Shown here: piece by piece, positions 35,873-48,126 of the stretch
How the letters are laid out: each line of letters opens with the position of its first letter
Position numbering within the stretch: the first letter of the stretch is position 1
Source of the DNA: Pyrus communis
Lineage: Eukaryota > Streptophyta > Magnoliopsida > Rosales > Rosaceae
Direction: 5' to 3'
Assembly: GCF_963583255.1 (NCBI RefSeq)
Contig: NC_084816.1
Location: 8,134,600-8,198,599 of the forward strand
DNA: 64,000 bases
Made by a program: the position numbers and the translations under genes
Notes under the pieces: model-generated
Told to the model about the DNA's origin: nothing
Seen by the model: only the letters and a program-made list of their open reading frames with translations
Databases searched by the model: none

Positions 35873-36640
35873 CTGAATAGTCTATTTTGTAAGTCTCGTT
35901 TCATAGATCATCCTGATAAAAATTCAATTGTGAATTCAATCCGAAACCATTTGCCTATTTAATTATCAAAATAAATTTTCATTATTTCTTATATAACAAA
36001 GTATTCGTTATTTTCTTTGAACTCAATTAGATGTCCTAAACATTTTCGATTTGGCTAATACTTTGTAAGGATGATCTATGAGGTGCAACTTGAAAAATAG
36101 ACGGTTTGAATCGTTAAAATTTGATGTGGTGTGAACTCCACAACTAATCCCTATTTTTATAAAAAAAAAAATAAGGATCCATTCCCTTAAAGGTTTCATA
36201 TATATAGTCAAGTGCCGATTTAGTCATGGAATTATCATCTTAGTGAAAATTAGATCCTTGAATTAATTTTTCGGTAAAATAAGTTCCTAAAGTCATAACA
36301 ATTGCTAATTTTATCCAATTTTTCGTCAACTTAAGTCACTTGACACACTTTAGAATGTAATACCATCATTTTTTTCACCTATAATCCCTTAATATTTTAT
36401 ATAGGTTACGAATCTAACGTCTAATTTATCCTCCAAAGTCATACACTAATTCTTTATGAAAAATTACCAATCTACCCTCAATGTGTATCACATGCAAGTA
36501 GTATGACTTAAATTGATGAAAAATTGAATATATTAGTTTCGAATCTAACATTAGAGATATAATTGACAGATTTTTATAATTCAATGATTGATTTTTCTAT
36601 AAAAAAAAAAAAAAGTTTAGAGACCTAATTTTCACTCAAG
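35100..36640. other. Intergenic, AT-rich, with a (TA)n microsatellite
   Basis: The TA run is at about 35840-35868. No gene seen. Confidence 0.55.
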
Positions 36641-36657
36641 TGATAATCTATAAATCA

Positions 36658-36850
36658 AGGGGAGCATTTTTGCTCACCATCATTTAGTGTGATGTATGCT
36701 CACCACCCTATTTATCACCGTTAGATGAGTTTGAATTTCTAGATTCGTGTAGTGGATAAGCATAAATCTCAAAATTTAAACTCATCTAATGATGATAAAT
36801 TAGGTAGTGAGCATACACTACACTAAATGATGGTGAGCAAAAATGCACTC
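36658..36850. mobile_element. MITE with 8-bp target duplication, 193 bp
   Basis: Nearly fully palindromic: GCATTTTTGCTCACCATCAT at the left is mirrored at the right, and pairing runs to the centre (gatgagtttgaatttct / gatgagtttaaatttt). A perfect ATAAATCA flanks it at 36650-36657 and 36851-36858, suggesting hAT ancestry. Confidence 0.82.
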
Positions 36851-36859
36851 ATAAATCAG

Positions 36860-37580
36860 GACTTATAAAATAAACGAATCGAATCGTTGAAGTTCGATAT
36901 GAAATGAATCCCATAATTAATCATTTCCCTTGTTATTTGTAAGATTAATTATTTTATAAATTTGGAAGATGGTGCCCTCCCTGTTAGGCTACGCACATCA
37001 TTAAATGCCTAATTGAATTCCATCATCATCGGCAACAACAACAGGAAGATTTAAAAGTTAGTGGGAATGCTTTTTCAAACTTTTCATTTACTCGTCCATC
37101 TTCTTTGTGGACTAACTTGGAATTTTGGGATTTGGAATTGGAACCCGGGGGCGCTATCCCCAAAAACGTCTTCCAATTTCCTTCCTCAAAAGTATAATGA
37201 CATTTTCTTGATGAAGACTATGTTTCGACGAAAAAAAAAATATAATAATAAAATTTAGATTAAAGTTATAATTTATAAATTAACATGCACAAATTCTCTT
37301 ATTTGAATTCATAAATATAGAAATTTAGAATTTTTGCGCGGAAAAAAACTTGGAATTGACATCTCGAATTCTCAAGTTTAAATTCCATGTAAATATCTGT
37401 CATTTTCCAATTTTTATGATTGAGAATTTAAAAATAAAACAAATTCATATTCAATTCCATTGTTTTTGAGGTTAATCAAACAAGAAAATTTACAAATTCT
37501 AAAAAATAAAATCTCGTCATTTTAATTTCCATAATTTTAAAATTCCTTAATAATTTTAAATTTCTTCATCCAAACATAGT
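36860..37580. other. Intergenic, no gene seen
   Basis: AT-rich; the short ORF at 37061-37258 has no recognisable domain. Confidence 0.5.
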
Positions 37581-37584
37581 GTTA

Positions 37585-37747
37585 GTGCTACGGTCTAGTA
37601 GTCTTAGGTTCGATTTTTGCCAAATGTGAATTTGAATCACATTATTATCGCTGACCCATTGTGAAGCTTGACCCACTCTTCTATTCCCTTAATATAAATA
37701 ATATCGTTTTTCTAATGTAGATAATATCGTTTGTTAAAAAAAAAAAA
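37585..37747 (+). mobile_element. tRNA-derived SINE-like element, copy 2
   Basis: 'cggtctagtagtcttaggtt' then 'cgatttttgccaaatgtg', 'cacattattatcgctgac', 'ccattgtgaagcttgac' and 'ataatatcgtttgttaaaa'. Compared with copy 1, the segment between the A and B boxes is deleted. It ends in poly(A) and a (TA)n run. Confidence 0.68.
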
Positions 37748-38122
37748 TATATATATATATATATATGACATTTTCGGTATTTCATATTATAGTCAAACAT
37801 CATCAATTCGGGAGGTTAGAGAAGTTTTTGTTTTTGTTTTTGTTTTGTTCCCCACTTTTACTTGTCCGTGTACCATGACCATAACACCCTTGGACAGTTT
37901 GACAAACGACTTAACTTTATGAAAATTAGGGGGCAATTTGATCATTTGACGACATCGGTGCTGGAGATTCCATGCTCCTCTGAGTTGGGAATTATAATAA
38001 TGTGCATGAAAGAGTGCACTATTGACTGGCCGATGTCGACCGTGGAGGCGTTGGTTTTATGGTGTTGACACGAAACAACTGCGAGTAACATTATATGTAA
38101 CATATTTTTGGTTTTAAAACAA

Positions 38123-38342
38123 GGAACTGGATTGTCTGTCCTCCCTATCTCATACATTTTTCATCCTTTCTTATTTATGTGGTCACGGTTAACCTACGTT
38201 AACATTTTATATTCCCATTGTTTTTTGTCTTATTATTTTTATAAAAAAATCAATATAAAATGTTTATGTGGCTTAACCGTGACCACAAAAATAGGAGGGG
38301 ATGGAAAGGGTATGGAATGGGGAGGGCAGACAATCCAGGTCC
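38123..38342. mobile_element. Mutator-type MITE, 220 bp
   Basis: A perfect 9-bp target duplication TTAAAACAA lies at 38114-38122 and 38343-38351. Terminal inverted repeats of about 90 bp start GGAACTGGATTGTCTG at the left and GGACCTGGATTGTCTG at the right, and include GTGGTCACGGTTAA on both sides. The 92-aa ORF across it is not a gene. Confidence 0.9.
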
Positions 38343-38422
38343 TTAAAACAAAGGGATTTTTCCTTCTTTTGTTGTACTTTGTTTAAAAGTTTGAAGGGAC
38401 ATGGTGCATCTGTTGTTAATAA

Positions 38423-39021
38423 GAGCATCTCTACCAGTTTATAGAGGGTGATGGTAATTAGAGGGTAAGGGTAATAAAACTCTTACTTTTCACTTTAAAC
38501 AATAGTTATCTTTGAGCAAGTGCAGTTACTATTCCCTACATATCATTGCCGTAGATTTTTGGGTAATTTTAAACGTTTAATTTGCAAGTGTGTTGAATTT
38601 TTTAAGATTTTTAAAGTGTGAACATTGTAAGTTTTTTTTTTAAATTTTTTAAATAATTTTTTTGGTAATTTATATAATTTATATTTTATTTTTTAGAGTT
38701 GGATTAATCCTAGTCATTGGATTGAAGTTTTTATTTTTTGAAATCAAAGGCTCACAAAAAGCCACGTGGATGGGTAAACGGGAAAGTTGGTGAACAGCCC
38801 ACGAGTTGAACATATGGGTTTTACGTGCCCCCCTAACCTACGTCGCTTCAAGTAGGGAGCAAGCCTTTGCAATTGTTGAAGGGCTAGCTGCCCTTACAAT
38901 TGGGGTAGCTACCTTTAATCCAATTGCCTCCCATTTTGTGGACTGCCGGAGGAGTTTTTTTTTGGGTGAAGGGCAACTTAATCCAATTGCCCTTGCAATT
39001 GGATGACTGGTGGAGATGCTC
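38423..39021. mobile_element. PIF/Harbinger-like MITE, 599 bp
   Basis: Inverted ends GAGCATCTCTACCAGT and, on the other strand, GAGCATCTCCACCAGT, flanked by a TAA 3-bp target duplication (38420-38422 and 39022-39024). The right part repeats CAATTGCCCTT / AATTGGG motifs. A TWA duplication with GAGCATC-like tips fits non-autonomous Harbinger elements. Confidence 0.78.
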
Positions 39022-39029
39022 TAAGGGCC

Positions 39030-42000
39030 AACTCGATCCTCTTGCCCAAGGATCCTAGATGGAACCCCGGAGAGCCGCTACTCTGGCTAACGAGCATGCA
39101 CAACTCATACTAAATATGATCAACTGCACATTTTATTTTCTCTGCGTTCCTGACAACCAGTAATTGTCCCGATAAAGTCTTCCGGTTGCATACTATGGCT
39201 TAAAAAGACTAATATCATACAATGTGGGCAGTAGTTACGACCATAAAATATGATTAGTCTAACATTATAACTCATAAGAAGATGAAACCAAAAGGTACAA
39301 TGTTAGTGGTGTCACAAAAGAAATGAGCAGCAGGAGTATCACCATTGCCAAGAAATTTGGGCATTAAAGTTGCCTGAGTAGTAGAATCTCTTCTCTTGGA
39401 TATGCTTTTGACTGATGCAGCAGCTGCATGAGGTTTAAATGCATAGGTTTAATGCTTTGTACTCACAATTCAATACACAAAGAAAATCCCATTGATATTT
39501 TCACAAATCAAAAGAAATTTAATATTTTTTTTTTAAAACACGAACTTAGGAAAAAAATCAAACGAAAAACTTAATTAACGAAGTTGATTAAAACAATTTG
39601 CAATATATGTGAGTCTTACCTTCATTAAACTCGAAGTGGAAAACAAGATTCAAAATCCCTTTATGTAGAAAGGGAATTTAATACCGACCAAAAAAAAGAA
39701 GGGGAATTTAATAACTTTGAAATGATAATTAAATACATTTTATCCAAAATGGTTTTTGAAAATTGGAATAACTCCTCATTTTGGTTCCTGTGATTTGAAA
39801 TCGATAGAAATGATCTTTGAATTTATCCACCATCAATTATTTTGATTTGTTATTCAATGAAAAATCTCTGTTAAATAAGAATCAAATAACAAAAAAGCCA
39901 GAGTTTATGTATTATTGATTAGATGGTGGTATTTATTATCTGTAAAAGGGTATGGCCCCAGACCAATCTCTAAAATTGTTCACCAGGGAAGGGGAGGGAC
40001 CAATTTGGATTGGTCCATATTCTACACGGCAAAAGGCTTTTCATCCTCAAACACTATTAGCGGGTTTATTTTAATGATATATTATTTGGTTTACAAAATT
40101 GAATTTAAAATTTTGGTTTACCTGTATTATCCTTATATTTATTTTATTATTTTTTAAACAAATAATATTATCAATACTAAGGAAGAGGAGGTAGGTTTAG
40201 CATCACAATAGGCTAGCCCCTTGTATTTTTATTTAAGATTGCATCACCTTGTCATGCAAATGCAATATACTCATGGAGCACAAAATTATGCAAGAAAAAG
40301 GAAGGGAAGGGTCACGTATGGATGACTACTTTTTGGTCCCCTTAAAAGTCTCTTATACTCATCACCTCTATACAAAAGTATCGATGTCCTTTGACCACAA
40401 TGTCATTGACAAAATACATTGTGTTCATAACAAACTTGACATTCGTTAAACCTGTTCATATTCCCCTCTACCAAGAAAAATATTACTAATTTTGATTATA
40501 TCTTTTACAAGATGGAAATCATTTGAGATGAAATTTTTTTTGTAGACAAGAGCGGTTGTTTCTTAAACAATGGAAGCGTCGAGAAGATATCGCTTATGCT
40601 TAATTTTATTGAACTGTGATATCATCTATTAACAGAATTGATTATATAGGGAGTATAATGACCGTTTAGAGTAAGATATTTCGTTGTAAGGCAAGTGGTG
40701 GATTGTTCTGATAATTAGGGCATTTCTCTTTAACATACTGCTAATGTCTTATTTAGAGATTAAAATATGCCTTATTTAGAGAATAACACCTTGTTTGAGA
40801 TCCATCTATATAAATGAAACTCACTCAAACGAAAATTCTCATGAATAATATGGCTCGTAAATATGATCCATATACCGTTACACATTGTAATTGACATATC
40901 TACCATTAATTTGCCACGGCAATGAAATTAGTGTGATTAATTGGGATTAGATACCAACTTAAGTAGAAATGAGGAAAGGGCATAGCACATTAGCAGAGGT
41001 AGGAGTGGGAGGTAGCTATTGTCTTCTCTAAATCAATCCAGAACAGAACAGGTAGCTATTGTTTTCTAATCAATGGAATTAAGATTTGTGGAAATAAAAT
41101 TGGGTGTATATGTTAGCAACCTAAACCACAGGCCCAGGCCGCAAATTGAAGTATACCTAAATTCAAAATTGTTTTATAACATTCAGCCTATAGTTGCTTT
41201 TTTCTTTTCTTTTTTTCAATTTTTCAAAAAAAAAAACTAGTTGGTGATTTCGCTACAGCAATTTACTCTTTTGGGAGCCTGAAAGACACATACGCATTTC
41301 AATCTTCCTTGGTCACTATCGTGTCATTCACCAGCGCTAGGAATCGAACCCAAAGCATAAAATACGGACTTGATCACTAGGCCACCTATGATGGTTAAGA
41401 GCTACATTTAATTAACTAAATCTTTTCTGCTAAAATAGATATAAGTATTATTTTTTATCAAATGGGGGCTCGATTTTTCTTTCCTAGCCATTTATTTCTA
41501 GAAGGGAAGAAAAGAAGGAAAATTAGAAGTCCAAAACTCATGACTAAATAATTGATGGACCACTTTGATTCAGGTCAAAATATATGAGCAATTATTGAAT
41601 TTAGTTCAGTTGCTCTTTTTCTCAATTTTAATATTTTTTTATTTATGTTCTTTACTCAAATTTTTAAGCTGAATATTTTAATATAAAAGTCTAATCACTT
41701 TTGGTGAAAAATAGTTAAAAGAAAATATATAGGTCATCATATATGATACCGATATTATAGATAGATAAAAGACATTTAACCTGTGTTAGAGGTTATACGA
41801 AAATAAATAAAATATAATCTATCTATTATCCATGAAAATAGTTTAAAGAAGTTTCATCTCTCATACGATCATAAATCCATATATATGTTGATAAGCTGAT
41901 ATATATAATACTACTACTTACAATATAAATTAGTTAAAACAGTTAACCTATGATGAAGTAGAAGGAAAAATTGAGATACAGATTAGGAGCAGGAATAAGG

Positions 42001-42195
42001 AGAAACAATATTTAATCCTAAAATTAAGTAAAATATAATTATATAAATAAGGGGATACTTATCACAATTTAATAAAAAGATAATAAAAATAAAGATAATC
42101 AGTGTTTGGACCTTATCCAACAAAGTAGATTAAATCTAACAAAAACTCACAAAATTGAACTTATATCAAGTTATGATTGATAGCCCTCATCAACC
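39030..42195. other. Intergenic, AT-rich, no gene
   Basis: Short ORFs without domains. A 3' fragment of the SINE family lies on the minus strand at about 40157-40218 ('aataatattatcaatactaa ... ggctagcccc'). Confidence 0.5.
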
Positions 42196-42200
42196 ACTAA

Positions 42201-42510
42201 TTAAATTACGGACCCAAATTTAAAACACCAAACTAAAGTTAAGTTACCCCGAACAACTCTAAAAGTCCAAAATATAGACTGATGTGCAGCACCATTAGCT
42301 TGCTGACTGACATGGGAAGTTTTTGACGCATTGAAGCTCTGCATTATTACCCTTGAATTCTCGATGAGCCCACCTACCACTGAATTATCCGGTTCTTCCT
42401 TTTGCATTACCTTGACAACTTGTAAAGCATCACCCTCAAGAAGAACCTGGAGGTACCCTTGCACCGAAGGCAAAACAACCACTCTTCTAGCTGCTAAAGC
42501 GTCAACATGA
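42201..42510 (-). pseudogene. RNase H-like (RVT_3) domain fragment
   Basis: The minus-strand frame reads LAARRVVVLPSVQGYLQVLL, EGDALQVVKVMQKEEPDNSV, VGGLIENSRVIMQSFNASKT and SHVSQQANGAAHQ. This is the pattern of the plant RNase H-like domain found in LINE-derived genes (the E-D 'EGDALQVV' block and the 'HVxxxANxxAH' block). There is no start context, catalytic N-terminal part or neighbouring reverse transcriptase, so it is a decayed fragment. Confidence 0.65.
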
Positions 42511-42519
42511 AATGGGGAA

Positions 42520-43285
42520 GTTTTCAGGATATGACAACAACAAATAACCTATTAACCCATGAATTCTCAATTTTCTAATCACCTTTCTTGCATGTGAAAT
42601 AACCTAATTTCTGGACTACCTTGGAAAAGCCTACAATACTATTGGCTCATTTACTAATTTCAAAGTGTAAAGAGATGATTGAGGAGGAATCAGAATGGAA
42701 AAGAATAGAATTAAATTTCTGTTGAAGTTGTTGAAATTTTATATGAAATAGAAGTGTAGTAAGTTGTTTTCTAATTCTCCTTAATCTAAATGGAGATAAT
42801 GAGTTTCTACAAACGAACCTTGGATATGGGATCATCGAGTCAATAACGTCTCGCTACCAAAACCTAAGTCATCAGAATTTTTCAATCGCAGAAGCGCGCA
42901 ATGTTTCTGGCAAACGAAAACTGAAATTTCCGACTATGCCCAAATTTCACTAAATTTAACATAAAGATGAATCTCAACACAAGAAACAACTTTTATACCT
43001 GCTACGAATTACAAAAATGGATGAAAGACAACGAAATCTCCTGAAAGCCCTCGAAAGGCGCAACCACATCGCGTCGCCGTCCGATGTTTGATGGACGATC
43101 ATAAGATAGGGTTTTGAAGCTAGGGTTGATGCTACCCTAAACGAGGTGGTGGTGACCGTTGCCATTTAATATATTTGTTGAAAAAAAAAAAAAAAAAAGG
43201 TCGTCAAAACTCTAGAAAGATCACGGCCTCGCACCGTAGCATGTGGTGGTTTATCGTATTGGAACTTTGGTAAGTTTTGTTCCCG
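42520..43285. other. Repeat-derived DNA left of the LTR nest
   Basis: A minus-strand ORF starts at 43165 (MATVTTTSFRVASTLASKPY..., 63 aa) but has no recognisable domain and sits beside a poly(A) tract (43180-43198). The part 43200-43290 appears to continue the older LTR interrupted by the element at 43295-45631. Confidence 0.4.
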
Positions 43286-43805
43286 GTGTCAAGGTGACAC
43301 GTCCGACCTTGATATTTTCCAAACACTAGGGTAGGCACATGCTGGCTGACACCCGAAGGTGACGAAACCATATTAGGATGCATGAGAACTAGAAACAATT
43401 AACCAACATAAATAAAACTTGTAAATTTAATTATAATGAATATGCAATTGTGGAACGTGTTCAGAGCATACAATTAATCCGAGACACTAAAAAGGAATAA
43501 TAAAAATTGAATGAACAAAGAAATGGGTCCTACTCCAAGAGGACTAGAAGATGTAGATGTAGGAGTGCCTTGATGCCGAGATTGTACGCATCAATTCTAA
43601 GTCCTGAAGGGGCACAAAACAAAACATAAGTGAACCAAGTTGATATAAGTAATACTAAAAGCATTAAACTTTAGCATACTAACCCCCAGGTTTAGAAAAC
43701 TCGTATAGCATGATAAGTATAGGTTTTTCTGAAAATCCTAGCATGCAATAAAACCTTTCATAAAACATATATTGTACATATGATGCTTAGTAGTAGTAGC
43801 TCAAG

Positions 43806-43808
<3 letters not shown>

Positions 43809-43849
<41 letters not shown>
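43809..43849. repeat. (CA)n microsatellite
   Basis: A pure CA run of about 41 bp inside the LTR element. Confidence 0.95.
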
Positions 43850-43852
<3 letters not shown>

Positions 43853-43864
43853 TATAACTTCATT

Positions 43865-44130
43865 CACCCAAAGGCACTATATCTCCCGGCCAAAGCCAAT
43901 ATAAATATCTTCCGGCCGAAGCCATATATAAGTATCTTTTGGCCGAAGCCACCAACCAAACGCCTGGCCGAAGCCACTTAACCAAACGCCCAACCGAAGT
44001 TAATATAAGTATCTTCCGCCCATAGGCATTACAACCCCCAGCCGAAGCCAATATAAGTATCATTTGCCCGTAGGCAGAAATAAATATTCATCGCCCATAG
44101 ACAGTATCATTTGCCCATAGGCAGATCGTA
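43865..44130. repeat. GGCCGAAGCC / GCCCATAGGC minisatellite
   Basis: About nine degenerate units of roughly 20-45 bp. Each has a 'ggccgaagcc' or 'gcccataggc' core followed by 'aatataagtatctt' or 'aaccaaacgcc' spacers. Confidence 0.75.
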
Positions 44131-45636
44131 TGAGTAACCACTAAATAAGCACATAAAAACATTAACATAATATTTCTAATATATATATATATCTCAATTG
44201 GAGCTCAGTAGCTAAAACGTCATATCGTAAATCATGTTCAAAGTATATAATCATAAATCATATATACTTCAAAGAACGTAAATCCGATAATGCATAATAT
44301 ATCATAAAGTGTAAATCTAATTTACTCATGAACGTTTCATAAAACGTAACCAACAAATCATGATTTTCATGTATGCATTTCTAATATTAAAATATGCATT
44401 TTAGACGGGGTCCACTCACAGATACTTCGCCGTCGAAGAGCCGTGCAAACTAGAGAGAAGGGAAACGCCATAAATAATTGCACCTAAACACATAAAGGTA
44501 TCAATAAACAAAAATATATTAAAATGGTTGAATTTGGGAAAACGGATGTCATAAAAGGATTCAGGACGTCGAAAAATATAAGGGGGACCTCAGGTACCCC
44601 TACGCGTTGATTTGGGTTGTTAGAAAAGTTGCCAACGCCACTGTGGACGGCGGCGGAGCATAGTACCTCCGGTGGAGGCCCGTGTGCTCCACGCGTCGAA
44701 CAAGACAGGCACCCACATACAGGCCCACGTGCCACCCGCGTGCTGGCCAGGGTTTTGGGTTTGTTTCTGGGCTACAAGGTTAGGCCTTAGGTCCTTGGCC
44801 CAAAGATTTGGTCCGAGTAGCTAGAATTGGACTTGCGTTCTATGGGTTTAGGCTTATATTAGGTTACAGGTTTTGGGCTACCGGGTAGGGTTGACTCGGT
44901 TTTCAGACCAGATTCACAAAGAATGAAGCCGAAGCTTCCCAAACTCCGATCAACCCTGATTCTCAACCATGACCTACGATCTACCTACCAAAATGAAGAC
45001 AAACAAGTGTAGATTAAGGTGATACCTTTGGTTTCCTTGGTCGTGGTCAAAGTTGGCCAGAAAACAGCTTGGAAGTCACGACATTCTCGCCGGAATCTAG
45101 GGAAAACTCACTAAGTCGTTTTCTGCGTCCAACAACTACCAAAACAACTCAACATCATCCTAAACTCAAATATATGCACCATCCAAGAGATTTTAAGGGC
45201 TTACCTACGTCGAGGGTTAGTCGGAGGAGGACGTGCACAGTGGCACAACCACGGTACAACTAGATACGGGGAGGTTGATGGTGTCCTTCCTTCGTTCCAT
45301 GCTTCGTAGAACTCGCAGGGTCAAAGGGTGAAGGTGGTGAGTGGTGTTGTTATCGTTGTAAGGGTGTATGCATGTGTGGTGCTCGAGGGAAAAGAGAAGA
45401 TGCAACAAGGGAGAGAGAGAGAGAGAGGTTCGAGAGTTGTCACAGGGATGAGGGAAGAGAGAGAATGAAACGTTGGGCTGGAGGGACAAAAACCAAAGGG
45501 TGGCCCCCTTGGGCACACCAAATAAGACCCAAAAGGCAACCCATTCAAAATATCTAGCCCAATCCTGATGAAATTACCAATATACCCTTCCAATAAAAAA
45601 TTTGTAAAATTATTCGGGACGGGTTGTTACACAAGG

Positions 45637-46065
45637 GCTACACTTTGGTGGTGGTGGAGACGATCGCCATTGGCCAAAGAAGGAAAAACCTGAGTCGTTA
45701 TAAAACCATGTCACACTTTGGGTCGGGCGACCCGATCGCATATAATCTGGGTATGCTAGGATCTAAGTTTCCATTTTGGGGAACTTGAAATTTTGAAGAT
45801 TCTTAGGTCAAACTTGCTATTTATAGTAAGGTCAAAGTACCAAAATGCCCATCACTTTCGATGCTTGTAACTTTTTTGTTCTAACTCGAAATTAAGCGTT
45901 GGTTGAGCCTACGTGTTCATAGAATCGAGCTCTATCCATTTATTCTAAATCCACCTCCAAACGCCAAAGTAAAATTTAAAATGACCAAAATGCCATTTGA
46001 AATCATTTTTCTCAAAACAGTAAAAATAATAATAATAATAATAAATTTCGGGACGGGATATCACA
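45637..46065 (-). mobile_element. Older LTR, part of a nested pair
   Basis: The minus strand starts TGTGATATCCCGTCCCGAAA at 46065, with the same end type as the 43295-45631 element. It runs leftward into that element's target duplication at 45636. Its continuation should be left of 43290, so the 2.3-kb element appears to have inserted into it. Its far end is not defined. Confidence 0.5.
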
Positions 46066-46149
46066 TATATAGCTAGAGTGAAAATTGCTATGCATTACAA
46101 ATATATCTTAAAAATCCTTTATGTTTTGTAAGAATAATATTGAAAGATG

Positions 46150-46453
46150 AATTGATTTTTCAACATGGTGTAGAAAACAAAAGGAAATAAAATATTAGAA
46201 CACTTGTTTAATAGCTATTTAGTAACATAGAAAACATACAAAAAATTAACCTGAGTCTGTTTTGGAGAAAATCTTACCTACTGCAGTTTTACCTAACACG
46301 TGTCCAATATGCACCAGTCGTAACTTTTATGTCGTATAATTGCAACTAACAAGTATTGAAGATGCATTGGACATAAAAAGCAAACAATAAATCTTATTTG
46401 CCACAATTGTATTCAACGAGTGTCTAACATGCACTGGTTATAACTGACATATC
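46150..46453. repeat. Direct repeat, copy 1 (partner at 48236-48519)
   Basis: Shares with the partner 'aattgatttttc', 'aaaacaaaaggaaataaa', 'tgttttggagaaaatcttac', 'aaaaagcaaacaataaatct' and 'atgcactggttataactgac', in the same order. After 'ctgacatatc' the copies diverge: here the sequence continues as an LTR-like end (ccgacccggaatgtcc). Confidence 0.85.
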
Positions 46454-46734
46454 CGACCCGGAATGTCCACCTGGACTCGAATCGAGTTGTGCTGGCCGAC
46501 ACTTGGAAGGTGACAAAACCGTAAAATGTAGTGATGTGGAAAAATATGAGTAAATTTAAACCTAAAAGTGATTAAATGCAAGAGTGCTCATGTGAGCGGG
46601 ATTGAACTCATTCCACATGTGATGTCAGAACATAAATAAAATACAGTATAAGTAAAATAAGAATTATACCATCATAAGTAATCTCCTATAACAACATTTG
46701 TCATGAATCTTCATCGACACAAAAATTCTGCCAC
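46445..46734. mobile_element. LTR-end fragment
   Basis: TGACATATCCGACC and, about 50 bp on, 'ctggccgacacttggaaggt' then 'gacaaaacc', parallel the left end of the 43295 element (TGACACGTCCGACC, 'ctggctgacacccgaaggt', 'gacgaaacc'). It is cut by the Harbinger-like element that starts at 46738. Confidence 0.55.
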
Positions 46735-46737
46735 TAA

Positions 46738-48126
46738 GGCCATCTCCAATGGAGCCGGCTGCCGGCCACAGGGCCATAGGCCAAAATAGGGGTGGGTGCA
46801 TGTTGGTTTGGGTCAGTTTTGGGCCAAAACCGAAACCAAACCGACCTAGTCAGTTTGGCCAAAATTATAAATCGAAACCGACCAAGCTAGGTCTACAACT
46901 AATCGAGTTGGTTAACCGAATGTGGCGGGTTGGTTTGGATTGGTTCTATGTTTATGTGAAGACAAAAATACATAATAAATTTATCTTCCAAAGGCCACAC
47001 CAATACGAGTGTTTGCTCAAAGGAAAACACAAATGAAGCAACCCAAGGATAGCACCAAAGCAACAACTAAGCTTTTCTGGCGATTAATACCATGTAAAGC
47101 TATATCGATTTTGTAGTAATGTATAACTGTGAGCGATTTTAGGGAGAGAAAGTATTAGACTTGAGGAAGAAGAAAGAAACTTGTATTAAGATAATGATCT
47201 TACAGAGAGTACATTTAGCTATATATTGTAATGCCTTATAGACTAAGTTCTCCAAATGGTGCCCCTATTATTCTAGAAAATGACTCTTAAACTATTCAGG
47301 TTTTGTTTTCATGTAGTAAAAACACGGAAACTCGTAAATAACTAACAATTTATATTACTACACGTATTAATTATGATTAAAAAATAAAATAAAATATATG
47401 CGGGTCGGTTCAGTTAACCGCATCCTAAGATTTTTGAGAATCGATTGCCAAACCAATTAAGGTCAGTGCGGTTCGGTTTAACCACCGAAAATTAAAAAAA
47501 AAAAAAAAAAAAAACCAAACCAAACCAAACCATCGGTACAGTTTGGGCGGTTCAATGAGTCCTTTTTTTTTTTTTTTAATAAATGCCTTGCCCTAGGCCA
47601 AAATATAGCCAAATGGCTAGGTAAACATAACTAGGCCAAAAAGTTGGGCCCAGCTGTGCTGCTAGCTGATGTCATGCAGTTTTTTTTTTTTTTTTTTAAG
47701 ATGAAATTTAAAAAAATAATAATAAAAATTCTAATTTTTTTTCTATAAATACCTAGGTCATTTTTACACCATTTCTCACATTCTTTTCACCATTCCATAC
47801 TATATTACCTCATTTTAATGTCTAAGTTGTTAATATGCAAATAAAATTAAAATATTTAATAACATGAAACTTAAAACAATATTTAGCGACAAGTGGCCTT
47901 CAAAATATGTCTAAAAACCTTATTTCAATATGGTAGTTTAATTCAATTAACCAATAAAATTAAATAACAAACTTAAAATAATAAATTATTGAGGGGCTAA
48001 AAAATAGCCCATTTCGGTTGGAGATGATATATAAATATGGCATAGCACTGTTCATTAAAAAATAATTGCTTGCAAGACTATAATCTGAATGGAGGCTAAA
48101 CTTAGCCCTTTTGGTTAGAGATGGCC
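46738..48126. mobile_element. PIF/Harbinger-like element, 1.39 kb, with internal insertion
   Basis: Ends GGCCATCTCCAATGG and, on the other strand, GGCCATCTCTAACC, flanked by TAA (46735-46737, 48127-48129). The inner parts share GCCAAAATA and GGGCTA motifs with typical 'ggccatctccaa' MITEs. Between about 46785 and 47560 it carries foreign sequence rich in GGTTTGG / CCAAACC motifs, starting AGGGGTGGGTGCATG, which looks like a nested hAT-type element whose right tip is not visible. No transposase frame. Confidence 0.65.

Larger units (their letters stand above)
43295..45631 (-). mobile_element. LTR element without coding capacity (solo LTR or LARD-like), 2.34 kb
   Basis: The left end is TGACACGTCCGACC and the right end GGGACGGGTTGTTACA, so the element has TG...CA termini. 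On the minus strand it starts TGTAACAACCCGTCCCGAAT. A perfect 5-bp target duplication CAAGG flanks it (43290-43294, 45632-45636), as retroviral-type integrases produce. No gag/pol frame is present. It contains a (CA)n run (43809-43849) and a GGCCGAAGCC minisatellite (43865-44130). The ORFs inside are shadows. The minus orientation is inferred from related ends at 15085 and 46065. Confidence 0.85.

Noticed and set aside
43865..44130. CRISPR-like array of GGCCGAAGCC units
   Set aside because: Units are degenerate, spacers are repeats of each other, and the context is a plant LTR.
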